Positions 6,439 to 15,654 of a stretch of DNA of 48,865 nucleotides are shown here, in pieces. The position numbers and the translations under genes are program-made. The notes beneath the pieces are model-generated. The model made no database searches and was not told where the DNA came from. It saw only the letters and a program-made list of their open reading frames with translations. Every line of letters starts with the position of its first letter. Positions within the stretch are counted from its first letter, which is position 1. Location of the stretch: contig MGZJ01000021.1 of assembly GCA_001802645.1 (NCBI GenBank), forward strand, positions 3,754-52,618, given 5' to 3'. Source of the DNA: Geobacteraceae bacterium GWC2_53_11 (lineage in GTDB: Bacteria > Desulfobacterota > Desulfuromonadia > Geobacterales > Pseudopelobacteraceae).

Positions 6439-8928
6439 ATGTCAGAAGATCGTCTCGTATTGCCGCCGGTTAATGCGCACAAGACCAACTTGACCTGCCA
6501 TTTCTGTATCGTGGGCTGTGGTTACAAAGTTTACAAATGGCCGGAAAACAGAGAGGGTGGCAAGGCACCCAATCAAAACGCCCTGAAACTCGATTTTCGT
6601 AAACAGATTCCCGCATTTTCTGTCATCGCAACCAAGGCGCAACAGACTGTCGTAGCGGATAAAGATGGCGGCCGTTACAACGTGTTGATTGTTCCGGACA
6701 ACGACTGTGTCGTGAACCGTGGTGGCGGATCCTGGCGAGGCCTGCATATGGCAAGCTACATGTACAACGCCGACAAGCAGCCCAATGCCCGCCTGATTCA
6801 TCCGCGTATGCATACCGGCGACCAGTGGCTGGATACCAGCTGGAAACAGGCGCTCGCCTTGTATGCCGGTGTGACCAAAAAAATTCTGGACAGCAAAGGT
6901 CCCCGTGAGATCGCCTTTGATAGTGCAGATCACGGCGGTGCCGGCGGCGGCTTCGAAAACACCTGGGGAGCGGGCAAGCTGATGTTCACCGCATTGCAAA
7001 CTCCGCTGGTGCGCATCCACAATCGCCCTTCCTACAATTCAGAATGCCACGCCACCCGGGAAATGGGCATCATGGAATTGAACAATTCCTACGAGGATGC
7101 TGAAATTGCCGACTGCATCATGGCCGTCGGCTGCAACCCGTATGAATCGCAAACCAACTATTTCCTCTACCACTGGGTACCCAACCTCAATGGCACCAGC
7201 ATGGACAAGAAGAAGAAATGGTTCGGTACGGAAATCATCGGCAAAGCCCGCATTATTTACGTTGATCCGCGCAAAACCACAACAATCAGCATCAGCGAGT
7301 CAATAGCTCCGGATCGAGTGCTGCATCTGGACATCCAGCCGGGTACTGACGTAGCACTATTTAACGGACTGTTCACCTATGTGGTCGAGCAAGGCTGGAT
7401 AGACCGGGACTTCATAGCCAGGCGCACCAAGGGCTTCGATGAGGCGGTCGCCGCCAACAGGATAAGTCTGGAAGAGAGCAGCAGGATTACCGGCGTATCC
7501 GTGGAGAAGCTCAAGCAGGCTGCCGAATGGGCCTACAAGCCGAAAGACGACGGCAAGAGGAAGCGTACCATGCATGCCTACGAAAAAGGCATCATCTGGG
7601 GCAACGACAACTACGCCATCCAGTCGTCACTGCTCGATCTGGTTATCGCCACACACAATGTGGGTGGTCGTCGTGGTACCGGTTGTGTGCGTATGGGGGG
7701 CCACCAGGAAGGGTATGCCCGCCCGCCCCACCCCACCGGAGAAAAACTTTACAACGACCAGGAAATCATTGCCGGTAAAGGCATGATCTACACCGCCTGG
7801 GGTGCGAACCCGTTCCAAAGCACCTGCAACGCCGAGCAATTCCGCGAAGTAGTGCTGCGGCGCTCCCGGATTGTCAAGGAAGCGATGCAAAAAAGCCGGA
7901 GAGCAACCACCGAACAAATGGTGGAAGCGATTTATGACGCCGTAGCCAACCATGGAGGCCTTTTTGTTGTTAACATCAATCTCTACCCGACCATGCTTGA
8001 GCAGGCTGCGCACCTGATGCTGCCGGCGGTACATCCGGGCGAAATGAACCTGACTTCCATGAACGGCGAGCGCCGTATGCGGCTGTCACAAAGATTCATG
8101 GATCCACCGGGCAGTGCCAAAGCGGACTGCCTGATTGCTGCCGATATCGCCAACACCTTGAAGGAACTGTACAAAGCTGAAGGCAATGACAAGATGGCGG
8201 ACCGCTTTAAAGGCTTTGAGTGGAAAACGGAAGAAGACGCCTTCAACGATGGCTTCCGGCTACAGGGTGCGAAAGATGTAGGCGGCGTGATCCACAGCCA
8301 GGGTGGCGACACCGGCTATCTGGCAACGTACGCATTGCTTGCGGCTGCCGGCAACAACGGCGTGCAATTGCCGATCAAGGAAGTGAGTAACGGCAAGCTG
8401 ATCGGAACCGAGATGCTCTATACCGACAAGTTCGGTACCGATGACGGATTGGCGCATTTCAAGCCTTCACCATGGAAGGGGCTGCTACCCGCCGTGCAAG
8501 GGCAGAAGGACAAATATCGTTTCTGGATCAACAATGGCCGTATCAATGAAACGTGGCAAACCATGTTTCACGAACTGGCTGCAAGTAACGGATATGCAGC
8601 GGATACCACAGAGCGCTGGCCAATGGCACCGCTGGAGATCAATCCGCAGGATGCGCAGGAACTGGGTGTCGCCAGTGGTGATATCGTTGAGGTATTCAAC
8701 GACTATGGCTCCACGTATGCCATGGCTTATCTTGTACCGACCATGAAACGCAACCAGGTGTTCATGCAGTTTGGGCACTTCAATGGCGTGATGGGTGATG
8801 TGACCACCGAAGCCGTTGACCGCAATGTCATCCCTTACTACAAGGGAGCATGGGCCAATTTGCGCAAGGTGAGCAGCGGTGAATACAAGAAAACCGTCAG
8901 CTTTAAGAGCCGGTTGTACACGGCTTGA
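6439..8928 (+). CDS. aioA: arsenite oxidase large molybdopterin subunit
   Basis: Catalytic subunit that oxidises As(III) to As(V), with bis-MGD molybdenum and a [3Fe-4S] cluster. At 829 residues it matches characterised AioA in length. Motif Cys20-x2-Cys23-x3-Cys27-x70-Ser98 is the diagnostic AioA cluster motif, with Ser where most DMSO-reductase relatives have a fourth Cys. The substrate-site residues of the Alcaligenes enzyme (His195, Glu203, Arg419, His423) have counterparts at His194, Glu202, Arg418 and His422, with identical spacing. It has no signal peptide and would be exported with AioB by the Tat route. The RBS AAGGAGA precedes the ATG. This is a genuine AioA and not ArrA or another family member; whether it runs as an oxidase in this host is inference. 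Confidence 0.96.
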   Translation: MSEDRLVLPPVNAHKTNLTCHFCIVGCGYKVYKWPENREGGKAPNQNALKLDFRKQIPAFSVIATKAQQTVVADKDGGRYNVLIVPDNDCVVNRGGGSWRGLHMASYMYNADKQPNARLIHPRMHTGDQWLDTSWKQALALYAGVTKKILDSKGPREIAFDSADHGGAGGGFENTWGAGKLMFTALQTPLVRIHNRPSYNSECHATREMGIMELNNSYEDAEIADCIMAVGCNPYESQTNYFLYHWVPNLNGTSMDKKKKWFGTEIIGKARIIYVDPRKTTTISISESIAPDRVLHLDIQPGTDVALFNGLFTYVVEQGWIDRDFIARRTKGFDEAVAANRISLEESSRITGVSVEKLKQAAEWAYKPKDDGKRKRTMHAYEKGIIWGNDNYAIQSSLLDLVIATHNVGGRRGTGCVRMGGHQEGYARPPHPTGEKLYNDQEIIAGKGMIYTAWGANPFQSTCNAEQFREVVLRRSRIVKEAMQKSRRATTEQMVEAIYDAVANHGGLFVVNINLYPTMLEQAAHLMLPAVHPGEMNLTSMNGERRMRLSQRFMDPPGSAKADCLIAADIANTLKELYKAEGNDKMADRFKGFEWKTEEDAFNDGFRLQGAKDVGGVIHSQGGDTGYLATYALLAAAGNNGVQLPIKEVSNGKLIGTEMLYTDKFGTDDGLAHFKPSPWKGLLPAVQGQKDKYRFWINNGRINETWQTMFHELAASNGYAADTTERWPMAPLEINPQDAQELGVASGDIVEVFNDYGSTYAMAYLVPTMKRNQVFMQFGHFNGVMGDVTTEAVDRNVIPYYKGAWANLRKVSSGEYKKTVSFKSRLYTA

Positions 8929-9101
8929 CCGCGAGTATTGTAAGATCGGCGGTATGATCACTTCAGCGGTACACGTACTCATTATGACACCAGTGATATT
9001 CGTGCTTATGAAGAAGCGGGATCTGATAGAAGGGACGACTGCATTATTCGGGGATGAAACATTGAAAACGAATGGACGGGTATGGACTCCGGCGGTGAGC
9101 C

Positions 9102-11033
9102 ATGACAATCAGTACGGAAAAAGAATCCCCGACAATACCGCTCGCGGACCCGGATGACAGAAACCATGAAGCGGGCAGCCGCATTCTTCTGCTGAGCCTG
9201 TCGGCCCTCGGGATTGTCTACGGCGATATCGGGACGAGTCCGATCTATGCCTTGCGTGAATGTTTTCACGGTTCTCACCCATTTCCACCGACGGAATCAA
9301 ACATCCTTGGCGTACTGTCGCTCATCTTCTGGGCGCTCATGATCATAATTTCGCTCAAGTACCTGATCTACGTAATGAGAGCCGACAACCACGGAGAAGG
9401 AGGCATCCTGGCGCTGCTGGCATTGCTTGCGCCCTGGAAAGACCATTCGCAGAAAAGCCGGGTATTGCTCTTTATCGGGCTGTTCGGCGCGGCGCTCCTC
9501 TATGGCGACGGGGCGATCACCCCGGCCATTTCGGTGCTCTCCGCCGTAGAAGGTCTGGAGATTGCGGCGCCGGGGCTGAAGCCGTATGTGCTGCCGATTA
9601 CCATAGCGGTTCTGGTGCTCCTCTTCCGTTTCCAGAAGCGCGGCACCACCCGGATCGGAATAATTTTCGGCCCCATTATGCTCCTCTGGTTCGCAACCCT
9701 GGCGCTCTTAGGTATCAGCTGGATTGTCCGGGCACCGCAGGTACTCGCCGCCATCAACCCGTCTCATGGAGTTATTTTCTTTATCCACAACGGCTGGCGC
9801 GGTTTTGTTGTTCTCGGGGCCGTCTTCCTGGTGGTGACCGGCGGAGAAGCTCTTTACGCCGACATGGGACATTTCGGACGTTTTCCGATCAGGCTTGCCT
9901 GGTTCGCTTTGGTGCTCCCTGCTCTCCTGCTCAATTATTTCGGTCAGGCGGCCCTGATCCTGCTCCACCCGGAGCAGGCGCATCAGCCGTTCTTCAATCT
10001 TGCCCCGGACTGGGCGCTCTACCCTCTGGTTCTGCTTGCCACATGTGCCACCGTTATTGCCTCACAGGCCGTTATCTCCGGGGCTTTTTCCCTTACCAGG
10101 CAGGCCGTGCAGCTCGGGCAGTGCCCGCATGTCCACATTATCCAGACCTCTCAGGAAGAAATTGGACAAATCTACATTCCCAGTGTCAATTGGCTGCTCA
10201 TGGTTGTGACGATCTCACTCGTGTTAGGCTTCGGCACGTCGAGTAAACTTGCCGGTGCGTACGGAGTGGCGGTTACGACTACCATGGTGATCACGGTTGT
10301 GTTGGCCTATTTTGTAGCCGTAGGGACATGGCGGTGGCATCCCGTCACTGCCGGAGTTGTCACAGTACTGTTCCTGACGGTAGACGTGGCTTTTTTCGGA
10401 GCGAACATGATGAAAATAGGATCCGGCGGATGGTTCCCCCTGGCAGCAGGCGGTATCGTTTTCACCATGATGGCGACCTGGCGGCGCGGCAAGGAAATCC
10501 TCACCCAACGATATGAAGAAGACATGGAACCTCTTGAAAACTTCCTGCTCCGGATTGCCGAAAATCCCCCGTTGCGTGTTCCGGGCACGGCGGTATTCAT
10601 GGTCAAGCGGATTCCCGGAACGCCTCCCCAACTGCTCCATCATCTCGCCCATAATCAGGTTCTTCATGAGCAGGTCATATTTCTCAGCGTCGTTACCAAA
10701 GAAGTCCCACGGGTATCAGCTGAAAATCGGCTTGAGGTCATAAAGATGGAACAGGGGTTCTCCCAGGTGATCGTCAACTACGGTTTCATGCAAAGCCCTC
10801 ATGTGCCGGTTGCCTTGCGGGAATGTGAATCATTCGGTTTGAAGGTAAACCTGGACACCGTCACGTACTACCTGGCCCACGAGACTCTGATTCCCTCCCT
10901 GAAACGACGAGGAATGGTGCTCTGGCGGGAAAAACTGTTCTCGTTTATGACCCGGAACGCTATGCCGGCGACTGATTTTTTCAGGATTCCGCCAGAACGG
11001 GCCATTGAATTGGGTATACGGATCGAAATTTAA
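9102..11033 (+). CDS. kup: Kup-type low-affinity potassium transporter
   Basis: K+/H+ symporter of the inner membrane, 643 residues, close to the E. coli Kup length of 622. The N-terminal signature GIVYGDIGTSPIYALRECF lies near residues 37-55, followed by about twelve membrane segments to residue 450 and a hydrophilic C-terminal cytoplasmic domain. An ATG at 9102 follows GGCGGTGAG. It stands alone, 173 bp after aioA. I see no recognisable riboswitch in that gap, nor any other gene I would support. The - strand gene hpnH converges on it. Confidence 0.93.
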   Translation: MTISTEKESPTIPLADPDDRNHEAGSRILLLSLSALGIVYGDIGTSPIYALRECFHGSHPFPPTESNILGVLSLIFWALMIIISLKYLIYVMRADNHGEGGILALLALLAPWKDHSQKSRVLLFIGLFGAALLYGDGAITPAISVLSAVEGLEIAAPGLKPYVLPITIAVLVLLFRFQKRGTTRIGIIFGPIMLLWFATLALLGISWIVRAPQVLAAINPSHGVIFFIHNGWRGFVVLGAVFLVVTGGEALYADMGHFGRFPIRLAWFALVLPALLLNYFGQAALILLHPEQAHQPFFNLAPDWALYPLVLLATCATVIASQAVISGAFSLTRQAVQLGQCPHVHIIQTSQEEIGQIYIPSVNWLLMVVTISLVLGFGTSSKLAGAYGVAVTTTMVITVVLAYFVAVGTWRWHPVTAGVVTVLFLTVDVAFFGANMMKIGSGGWFPLAAGGIVFTMMATWRRGKEILTQRYEEDMEPLENFLLRIAENPPLRVPGTAVFMVKRIPGTPPQLLHHLAHNQVLHEQVIFLSVVTKEVPRVSAENRLEVIKMEQGFSQVIVNYGFMQSPHVPVALRECESFGLKVNLDTVTYYLAHETLIPSLKRRGMVLWREKLFSFMTRNAMPATDFFRIPPERAIELGIRIEI

Positions 11034-11067
11034 TTTGGCTGGGCGCAGCAAAGAAGGCTCAAAGTTT

Positions 11068-11106
11068 ACAAAAGAAAGCCCCCATCTCGCAGCTCGAAAT
11101 GGGGGC
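11068..11106 (-). terminator. rho-independent terminator of hpnH
   Basis: Inverted arms GCCCCCAT (11078-11085) and ATGGGGGC (11099-11106). On the - strand the hairpin is followed by TTTCTTTTGT, so it works best for hpnH. On the + strand (after kup) there is no clear U-tract. Confidence 0.75.
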
Positions 11107-11137
11107 ATCTTCTCCAAGCACAAAACCCGTAAAAAGC

Positions 11138-12136
11138 TTACGTCAAATTCCAGATCATCATTTCCAGTATGTCTCTCCAGTTCTTGCCGATTTCGTTGAC
11201 GACCGTCGGCTCAAAACCGCAGTGCATCATGCACTGGGCACAGCGGACATCCTTCCCTACCCCGTACTTACTCCAGTCGGTCTTTGCCATCATCTCGGCA
11301 TAGGTTGGATAATGGTCATCGGTAATCAGGTAGCACGGAGCTTTCCAGCCGCGCGGATTGCGAGTCGGGTTGCCCCAGGGGGTGCATTCCAGCTTTTTTT
11401 CGCCCTTGAGAAAGCGCAGATACATCGGTGTCGAATAGAAACGATGCTTTTTGCTCATCTCGTAGACATCGATAAACTTTTTCTCAATCTCACGCCGCTC
11501 CAGAAAAAGCTTTTCGCCGACCGCCTCATAGCCGAAACCGGGCGCTACCAGCACTCCGTCAACACCAATATCCTCAAGCTTGCTGAACAGCATCTCAATT
11601 TCGACCAGATCGGTTTCCTTGAAAATGGTGGTATTGGTGCATACCCTGAAACCAAGCTCTTTCGCCTTCTTGATGGCTTCCATGGCAATCTTGAAGGCGC
11701 CTTGGCGCTCCAGAATACGATCATGGGTCTCTTCCAACCCGTCCACATGGATATTGAGCGTAAAATTGGGGTGAGGCGTCATGCTGTCAAGCGCTTTTTC
11801 AAGCAGGATGCCGTTGGTGCAGAAGTAGATATGCTTGCCCCGCTTCAGCACACCGGCAATAAGTTCATGGATGTGGGGATAGAGAAAAGGCTCGCCACCG
11901 GTGATGGTGACAACCGGTGCCGGACATTCATCCACCGACTTCAGGCACTCTTCCAGGCTCATCATATCCTGAATTGTGTCGGCATATTCGCGGATTCTGC
12001 CGCAACCGGAACAGGCGAGATTGCAGAGGTGGGTCGGTTCCAGCATCAGGACCAGCGGATATTTTTCTATTTTGTTGATCTTGTTGGTGATGATGTATTT
12101 GGTAAGATCGTAATTCAGCCGCAGAGGAAAACGCAT
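11138..12136 (-). CDS. hpnH: hopanoid biosynthesis radical SAM protein HpnH
   Basis: Adenosylhopane synthase, which joins a 5'-deoxyadenosyl group to diploptene in the first step toward extended C35 hopanoids. It has 332 residues. The radical-SAM cluster motif here is Cys38-x3-Cys42-x2-Cys45 (CNLACSGC), followed by the GGEP motif near 100. A C-terminal DUF3463 region with conserved Cys (CAQCMMHCGFEP near 299-310) is typical of HpnH. No squalene-hopene cyclase or other hpn gene lies beside it; the liv operon upstream is separated by a palindromic repeat. The start codon is ATG at 12136. Confidence 0.93.
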   Translation of the reverse strand: MRFPLRLNYDLTKYIITNKINKIEKYPLVLMLEPTHLCNLACSGCGRIREYADTIQDMMSLEECLKSVDECPAPVVTITGGEPFLYPHIHELIAGVLKRGKHIYFCTNGILLEKALDSMTPHPNFTLNIHVDGLEETHDRILERQGAFKIAMEAIKKAKELGFRVCTNTTIFKETDLVEIEMLFSKLEDIGVDGVLVAPGFGYEAVGEKLFLERREIEKKFIDVYEMSKKHRFYSTPMYLRFLKGEKKLECTPWGNPTRNPRGWKAPCYLITDDHYPTYAEMMAKTDWSKYGVGKDVRCAQCMMHCGFEPTVVNEIGKNWRDILEMMIWNLT

Positions 12137-12170
12137 TGTTAAGTTCCTTATTTAACCAAAACGGCAATTA

Positions 12171-12248
12171 TGCCACAGAGGCTCAGAGACGCAGAGAGAA
12201 ACACAGGGTTTTATTATGTCTTCCTCTGTGGCTCTGCGTCTCTGTGGC
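12171..12248. repeat. intergenic palindromic repeat (GCCACAGAG type)
   Basis: Imperfect inverted arms, GCCACAGAGGCTCAGAGACG from 12172 and the near-complement CTCTGCGTCTCTGTGGC ending at 12248, separated by an AT-rich loop. Purine-rich CACAGAG/CAGAGAC repeats of this kind occur between genes in many Deltaproteobacteria. It lies between livF and hpnH and may form RNA structure limiting read-through. Confidence 0.6.
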
Positions 12249-12254
12249 AAAATG

Positions 12255-12998
12255 TTATCGTTCCCACATTTCCTTCTTGTCCTTGCCGAGATAGGCACGC
12301 TTTACCTCGGCATTTTCCAGCAGTTCATCAGCCGGTCCTTCGAGAATGACCTTGCCGGTTTCCAGCACATAGCCGCGATCAGCAAGTTTCAGGGCAGCCT
12401 TGGCATTCTGTTCGACCAGCAGGATGGTTGTGCCGTTCTCCTGTCGCAACCGCTCCAGCACCCGGAAGATCTCTTGCACGACCAGCGGGGCAAGCCCCAT
12501 AGACGGTTCGTCAAGGAGCAGCATTTTCGGGTTCGCCATGAGCGCCCGGCCGATGGCCAGCATCTGCTGTTCGCCGCCGGACATGGTGCCGGCCAGCTGT
12601 TTGCGCCGTTCTAATAGACGCGGAAACAGGGTAAACACCTTTTCCATATCCTTGTGGATGGAGGCTTTTCCTTCCCTGCTCCGATAGCGCAGGTATGCTC
12701 CCAGCTCCAGATTATCCTCGACGGAAAGGGGCTTAAAGACCTGTCGCCCCTCAGGAACCTGGGAAATGCCGCGCTGCACGATTTTGTCCGGCGCCAGAAA
12801 CGTGACCGTTTCCTTGCAGAAATTGACCTCACCGGCAGAGGCGGGCGTCACGCCGGAGATGGTGTTGAGGATGGTGGTCTTGCCGGCCCCGTTAGCGCCG
12901 ATCAGGGTAACGATCTCTCCTTCGCCCAGATGGAGGGAAACGTTTTTGAGGGCGTGTACTTTTCCATAATAGGTATTGATGTTTTTAAGTCGCAGCAT
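12255..12998 (-). CDS. livF: branched-chain amino-acid ABC transporter ATPase LivF
   Basis: Second ATPase of the Liv high-affinity branched-chain amino-acid importer, 247 residues. Walker A GANGAGKTT is at about 34-42, the signature MSGGEQQMLAIGRAL near 142, and Walker B MLLLDEP near 163. Its ATG overlaps the livG stop by one base (TGATG), indicating translational coupling. It is the last gene of livHMGF. Substrate range cannot be read from ATPase sequence; the LivF family also serves urea, amide and aromatic uptake. Confidence 0.92.
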   Translation of the reverse strand: MLRLKNINTYYGKVHALKNVSLHLGEGEIVTLIGANGAGKTTILNTISGVTPASAGEVNFCKETVTFLAPDKIVQRGISQVPEGRQVFKPLSVEDNLELGAYLRYRSREGKASIHKDMEKVFTLFPRLLERRKQLAGTMSGGEQQMLAIGRALMANPKMLLLDEPSMGLAPLVVQEIFRVLERLRQENGTTILLVEQNAKAALKLADRGYVLETGKVILEGPADELLENAEVKRAYLGKDKKEMWER

Positions 12999-13753
12999 CA
13001 GTCGTCATCCCCCAGGTATGCAGCAATGACTTCAGGACTTTCCTGAATCTGGCGCGGTGTCCCTTCCGCCAGTTTTTTGCCGAGGTTAAGCACCACGATC
13101 CGGTCACAGATATCCATGACCAGCTCCATATCGTGTTCCACCAGCACGACGGTAATATCCAGGTCACGAATACGTTTGATCAGCCCGGCAAGGGCGAGCG
13201 TTTCCTGGCTATTCAGTCCGGCGGCCGGCTCATCCATGAGGACGATACGTGGCCCGACCGCCAGCGCCCGGGCGATCTCCAGCAGGCGCCCCTTGCCGAA
13301 CGGCAAGCTACCGGCTGTGTGGTCCGCAAGATCGGCAATGCCGGTAAATTCCAGCCATTTCAGTGCGCCGTCTCGGATGCGGCGCTCTTCGGAAACAGTC
13401 CAGGGCATTTTAAGCGCACAAGCCAGCAGACCGCTGGAACTCTTGGTATGCATGCCGACCATGACGTTTTCCAGCACGGTCATACCGCCGAACAGTTCGA
13501 TATTCTGAAAGGTCCGCACCATGGCCAGTCGGGCCAATCGTTCCGGCGGCAGGCCGGTGACATCCTTACCCTCCAGGGTGACCGTCCCGGCGGTCTGGTG
13601 ATAAATGCCGGTAATAATGTTGAACAGCGTGGTTTTACCGGCGCCGTTCGGACCGATCACGCCGGTGATGTCCCCCTTGGCAATGGAAAAGGAGACCGAA
13701 TCAAGAGCGGTGACACCGCCGAATATCTGCGTAATGCCGGAAACTTCAAGCAT
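12998..13753 (-). CDS. livG: branched-chain amino-acid ABC transporter ATPase LivG
   Basis: First ATPase of the Liv importer. I set the start at the ATG at 13753 (MLEVSGITQIF), overlapping the livM stop by 8 bp behind a GGGGGAGGG site. A longer frame beginning at 13819 would add an unconserved 22-residue extension inside livM. Length is 251 residues. Walker A is GPNGAGKTT, and Walker B is IVLMDEPAAGLN. The ABC signature is unusual: LPFGKGRLLEIARAL instead of the common LSYGQQRRLEIARAL, although its core is still recognisable. The C-terminal extension (GTPRQIQESPEVIAAYLG) is typical of LivG. Confidence 0.92.
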   Translation of the reverse strand: MLEVSGITQIFGGVTALDSVSFSIAKGDITGVIGPNGAGKTTLFNIITGIYHQTAGTVTLEGKDVTGLPPERLARLAMVRTFQNIELFGGMTVLENVMVGMHTKSSSGLLACALKMPWTVSEERRIRDGALKWLEFTGIADLADHTAGSLPFGKGRLLEIARALAVGPRIVLMDEPAAGLNSQETLALAGLIKRIRDLDITVVLVEHDMELVMDICDRIVVLNLGKKLAEGTPRQIQESPEVIAAYLGDDD

Positions 13754-14705
13754 TGTCGCCCTCCCCCTTCTGCTTGAAAATTTTCCGGTAGAGAGCGGGA
13801 ATACCACGCACGAGTCCACCTGGCATGAACATGACCATGATCATCAGCAGGGCACCGTAGATAATAATATCGTAATCGTTGGCGCCGCGCAGGAACTCCG
13901 GCAGCAGCGTCAGCAGTGCGGCACCAAGGAATGACCCATAAATACTGCCGAGTCCGCCGATAACAACCATCGTCAGCACTTCAATCGAAAAGTTGAAGCC
14001 GAAGGACGCTGGAGAAACAAACGTCATGGTGTGGGCGTACAGGCTGCCCGCCAGGGAGGAGATAACCGCCGAGAGAGCAAATATCTGCACTTTCAGAACC
14101 CGTGAGTTGACACCCAAAACCTGTGCCGCTACCTCTGAGTCATGCACCGCACGCAGCGCCCGGCCAATCCGGGAATTCGCCAGGTTGAGCGAAAACAACA
14201 TAACCGCCAGGGTCACGCCCCAGATCAGGTAATAGTTTTTCACATCGGAATCGAACACAACGCCCGCCACTTCCAGATTCGGGATACCGGACAGACCGGA
14301 CGGGCCGCCGGTCAGATCGACCGTTTCGTTGAACACGATGTAGATGATGATGCCGAGGCCGAGGGTCGCCATGGCAAGATAGTGACCTTTGAGCTTCAGA
14401 ATCGGAAACCCGATCAGGTAGGCCAGGCAGCCGACCACAAGCGCCGCCAGCGGCATGGCGCTCCACGGATTCAGGGCGTAGGTAGTTGTCAGGACGCCGG
14501 AAATATACGCACCGAGGCCAAAGAAACCGGCGTGGCCGAGGGATATCTGGCCGGCATAGCCAAGCAGCAGGTTGAGGGCAATGGCCAGCATGGTGTTGAT
14601 GCCGACAAACACCAACACGTTCATCAGGTAGCCACCGTGAAAAAAATGGGGAGCAACCATGATCAACAGGGCAAAAGCAATAAACAGGAGCAGATCACGT
14701 TTCAT
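13746..14705 (-). CDS. livM: branched-chain amino-acid ABC transporter permease LivM
   Basis: Inner-membrane permease of 319 residues with about nine hydrophobic segments and the family block GYAGQISLGHAGFFGLGAY near 49-67. The conserved GGLGSIYGSFLGAALL block near 248 contacts the ATPases. It begins 3 bp after livH and its last codons overlap livG. It works with LivH, LivG, LivF and the two binding proteins upstream. Confidence 0.92.
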   Translation of the reverse strand: MKRDLLLFIAFALLIMVAPHFFHGGYLMNVLVFVGINTMLAIALNLLLGYAGQISLGHAGFFGLGAYISGVLTTTYALNPWSAMPLAALVVGCLAYLIGFPILKLKGHYLAMATLGLGIIIYIVFNETVDLTGGPSGLSGIPNLEVAGVVFDSDVKNYYLIWGVTLAVMLFSLNLANSRIGRALRAVHDSEVAAQVLGVNSRVLKVQIFALSAVISSLAGSLYAHTMTFVSPASFGFNFSIEVLTMVVIGGLGSIYGSFLGAALLTLLPEFLRGANDYDIIIYGALLMIMVMFMPGGLVRGIPALYRKIFKQKGEGDNA

Positions 14706-14708
14706 ACG

Positions 14709-15590
14709 TTACACCCGCTCCGAGTCGGCTTTGCCGAACAGTCCTTGCGGCCTGAGAAACAGGATCAGCAGGAGGATGATAAAGGCGATGGCGTCCTTGT
14801 ACCCCGACGAGATCAGACCGGCGCCGAGAGATTCGAGTATACCCAGGAGCAGGCCGCCGATTACCGTGGAGATACCACTGCTCATGCCGCCGATGATTGC
14901 CGCGCAGAACCCTTTCAAGCCCAGCATGACACCGACATCGTAGGCGGTCATGGTCAGGGGGGCCACGATGATTCCGGCAACCGCTCCCATGGCCGAACTG
15001 ATGATAAAGGAAAACAGCACCATGCGCCGCACGTCAATCCCGACCAGACCGGCGGCCCGGCGGTTGTAGGAACAGGCCCGCATCGCCTTGCCGCTAATGG
15101 TGTGATAGAAATAGAGCTTGTTGAAAATGATAATTATCAGGGTGATTGCCAGGATCCAGAGATGCTGCGGGAGAATGGTGGCGCCGCCAATGGCAATAGG
15201 GGTATCACCGGAAAACGGAGGGATCGCATGGGTATCCTTGCCCCACACCAGCATTGCCAGACCGCGGATCAGAATGCTCCCGCCGATGGTAATGATGACC
15301 AGATTGATCGGGGTCGGCTGGCGAAGCGGCCGGATAGCCAGCCGCTCGAACAGGACTCCGATGACAGTGCAGACGGCAACGGCACAGGGAATCGCCGCCC
15401 AGAGCGGGAGCTGTAAAAGCTCCAGGCAAGAGAGCGTCACCAGCCCGCCCAGCATGACGAATTCACCCTGGGCAAAGTTGATGATGCCGGTGGCGTTGTA
15501 AATGATCGAAAAACCGATGCCTATCAGCGCATAGATGGCGCCGGTCGAAAGACCGGACAGCGAATATTGAAGAATCTGATCGAACTGCAT
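14709..15590 (-). CDS. livH: branched-chain amino-acid ABC transporter permease LivH
   Basis: Second permease of the importer, 293 residues, with about eight membrane segments. The N-terminal SGLSTGAIYALIGIGFSIIY and GIINFAQGEFVMLGG blocks are characteristic of LivH. The start at 15590 follows GAGGTCC. It is separated from the binding-protein gene by a short hairpin (15606-15629) that may lower expression of the membrane genes relative to the binding protein. Confidence 0.92.
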   Translation of the reverse strand: MQFDQILQYSLSGLSTGAIYALIGIGFSIIYNATGIINFAQGEFVMLGGLVTLSCLELLQLPLWAAIPCAVAVCTVIGVLFERLAIRPLRQPTPINLVIITIGGSILIRGLAMLVWGKDTHAIPPFSGDTPIAIGGATILPQHLWILAITLIIIIFNKLYFYHTISGKAMRACSYNRRAAGLVGIDVRRMVLFSFIISSAMGAVAGIIVAPLTMTAYDVGVMLGLKGFCAAIIGGMSSGISTVIGGLLLGILESLGAGLISSGYKDAIAFIILLLILFLRPQGLFGKADSERV

Positions 15591-15605
15591 TGGACCTCAT
15601 AAAAG

Positions 15606-15629
15606 AGGGGCGAACGACTGTTCGCCCCT
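15606..15629 (-). terminator. intercistronic hairpin between binding protein and livH
   Basis: Perfect 10-bp arms AGGGGCGAAC and GTTCGCCCCT around GACT. Read on the - strand it is followed by CTTTTATG, a weak U-tract, so it probably acts as a partial terminator or 3' RNA stabiliser for the upstream binding-protein message. Confidence 0.6.
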
Positions 15630-15654
15630 GCACAAAGAATTATTTCCGGACAAC

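Noticed and set aside
8879-9157. 92-codon frame between aioA and kup
   Set aside because: Overlaps both genes' ends, has no RBS and no recognisable features; treated as intergenic.
11099-12142. 347-codon + strand frame opposite hpnH
   Set aside because: The - strand encodes HpnH with an intact radical-SAM motif; the + frame has no family resemblance.
14142-15416. 424-codon + strand frame across livM and livH
   Set aside because: It spans two clear permease genes, is rich in Gln/His/Asp typical of a shadow frame, and has no domain.
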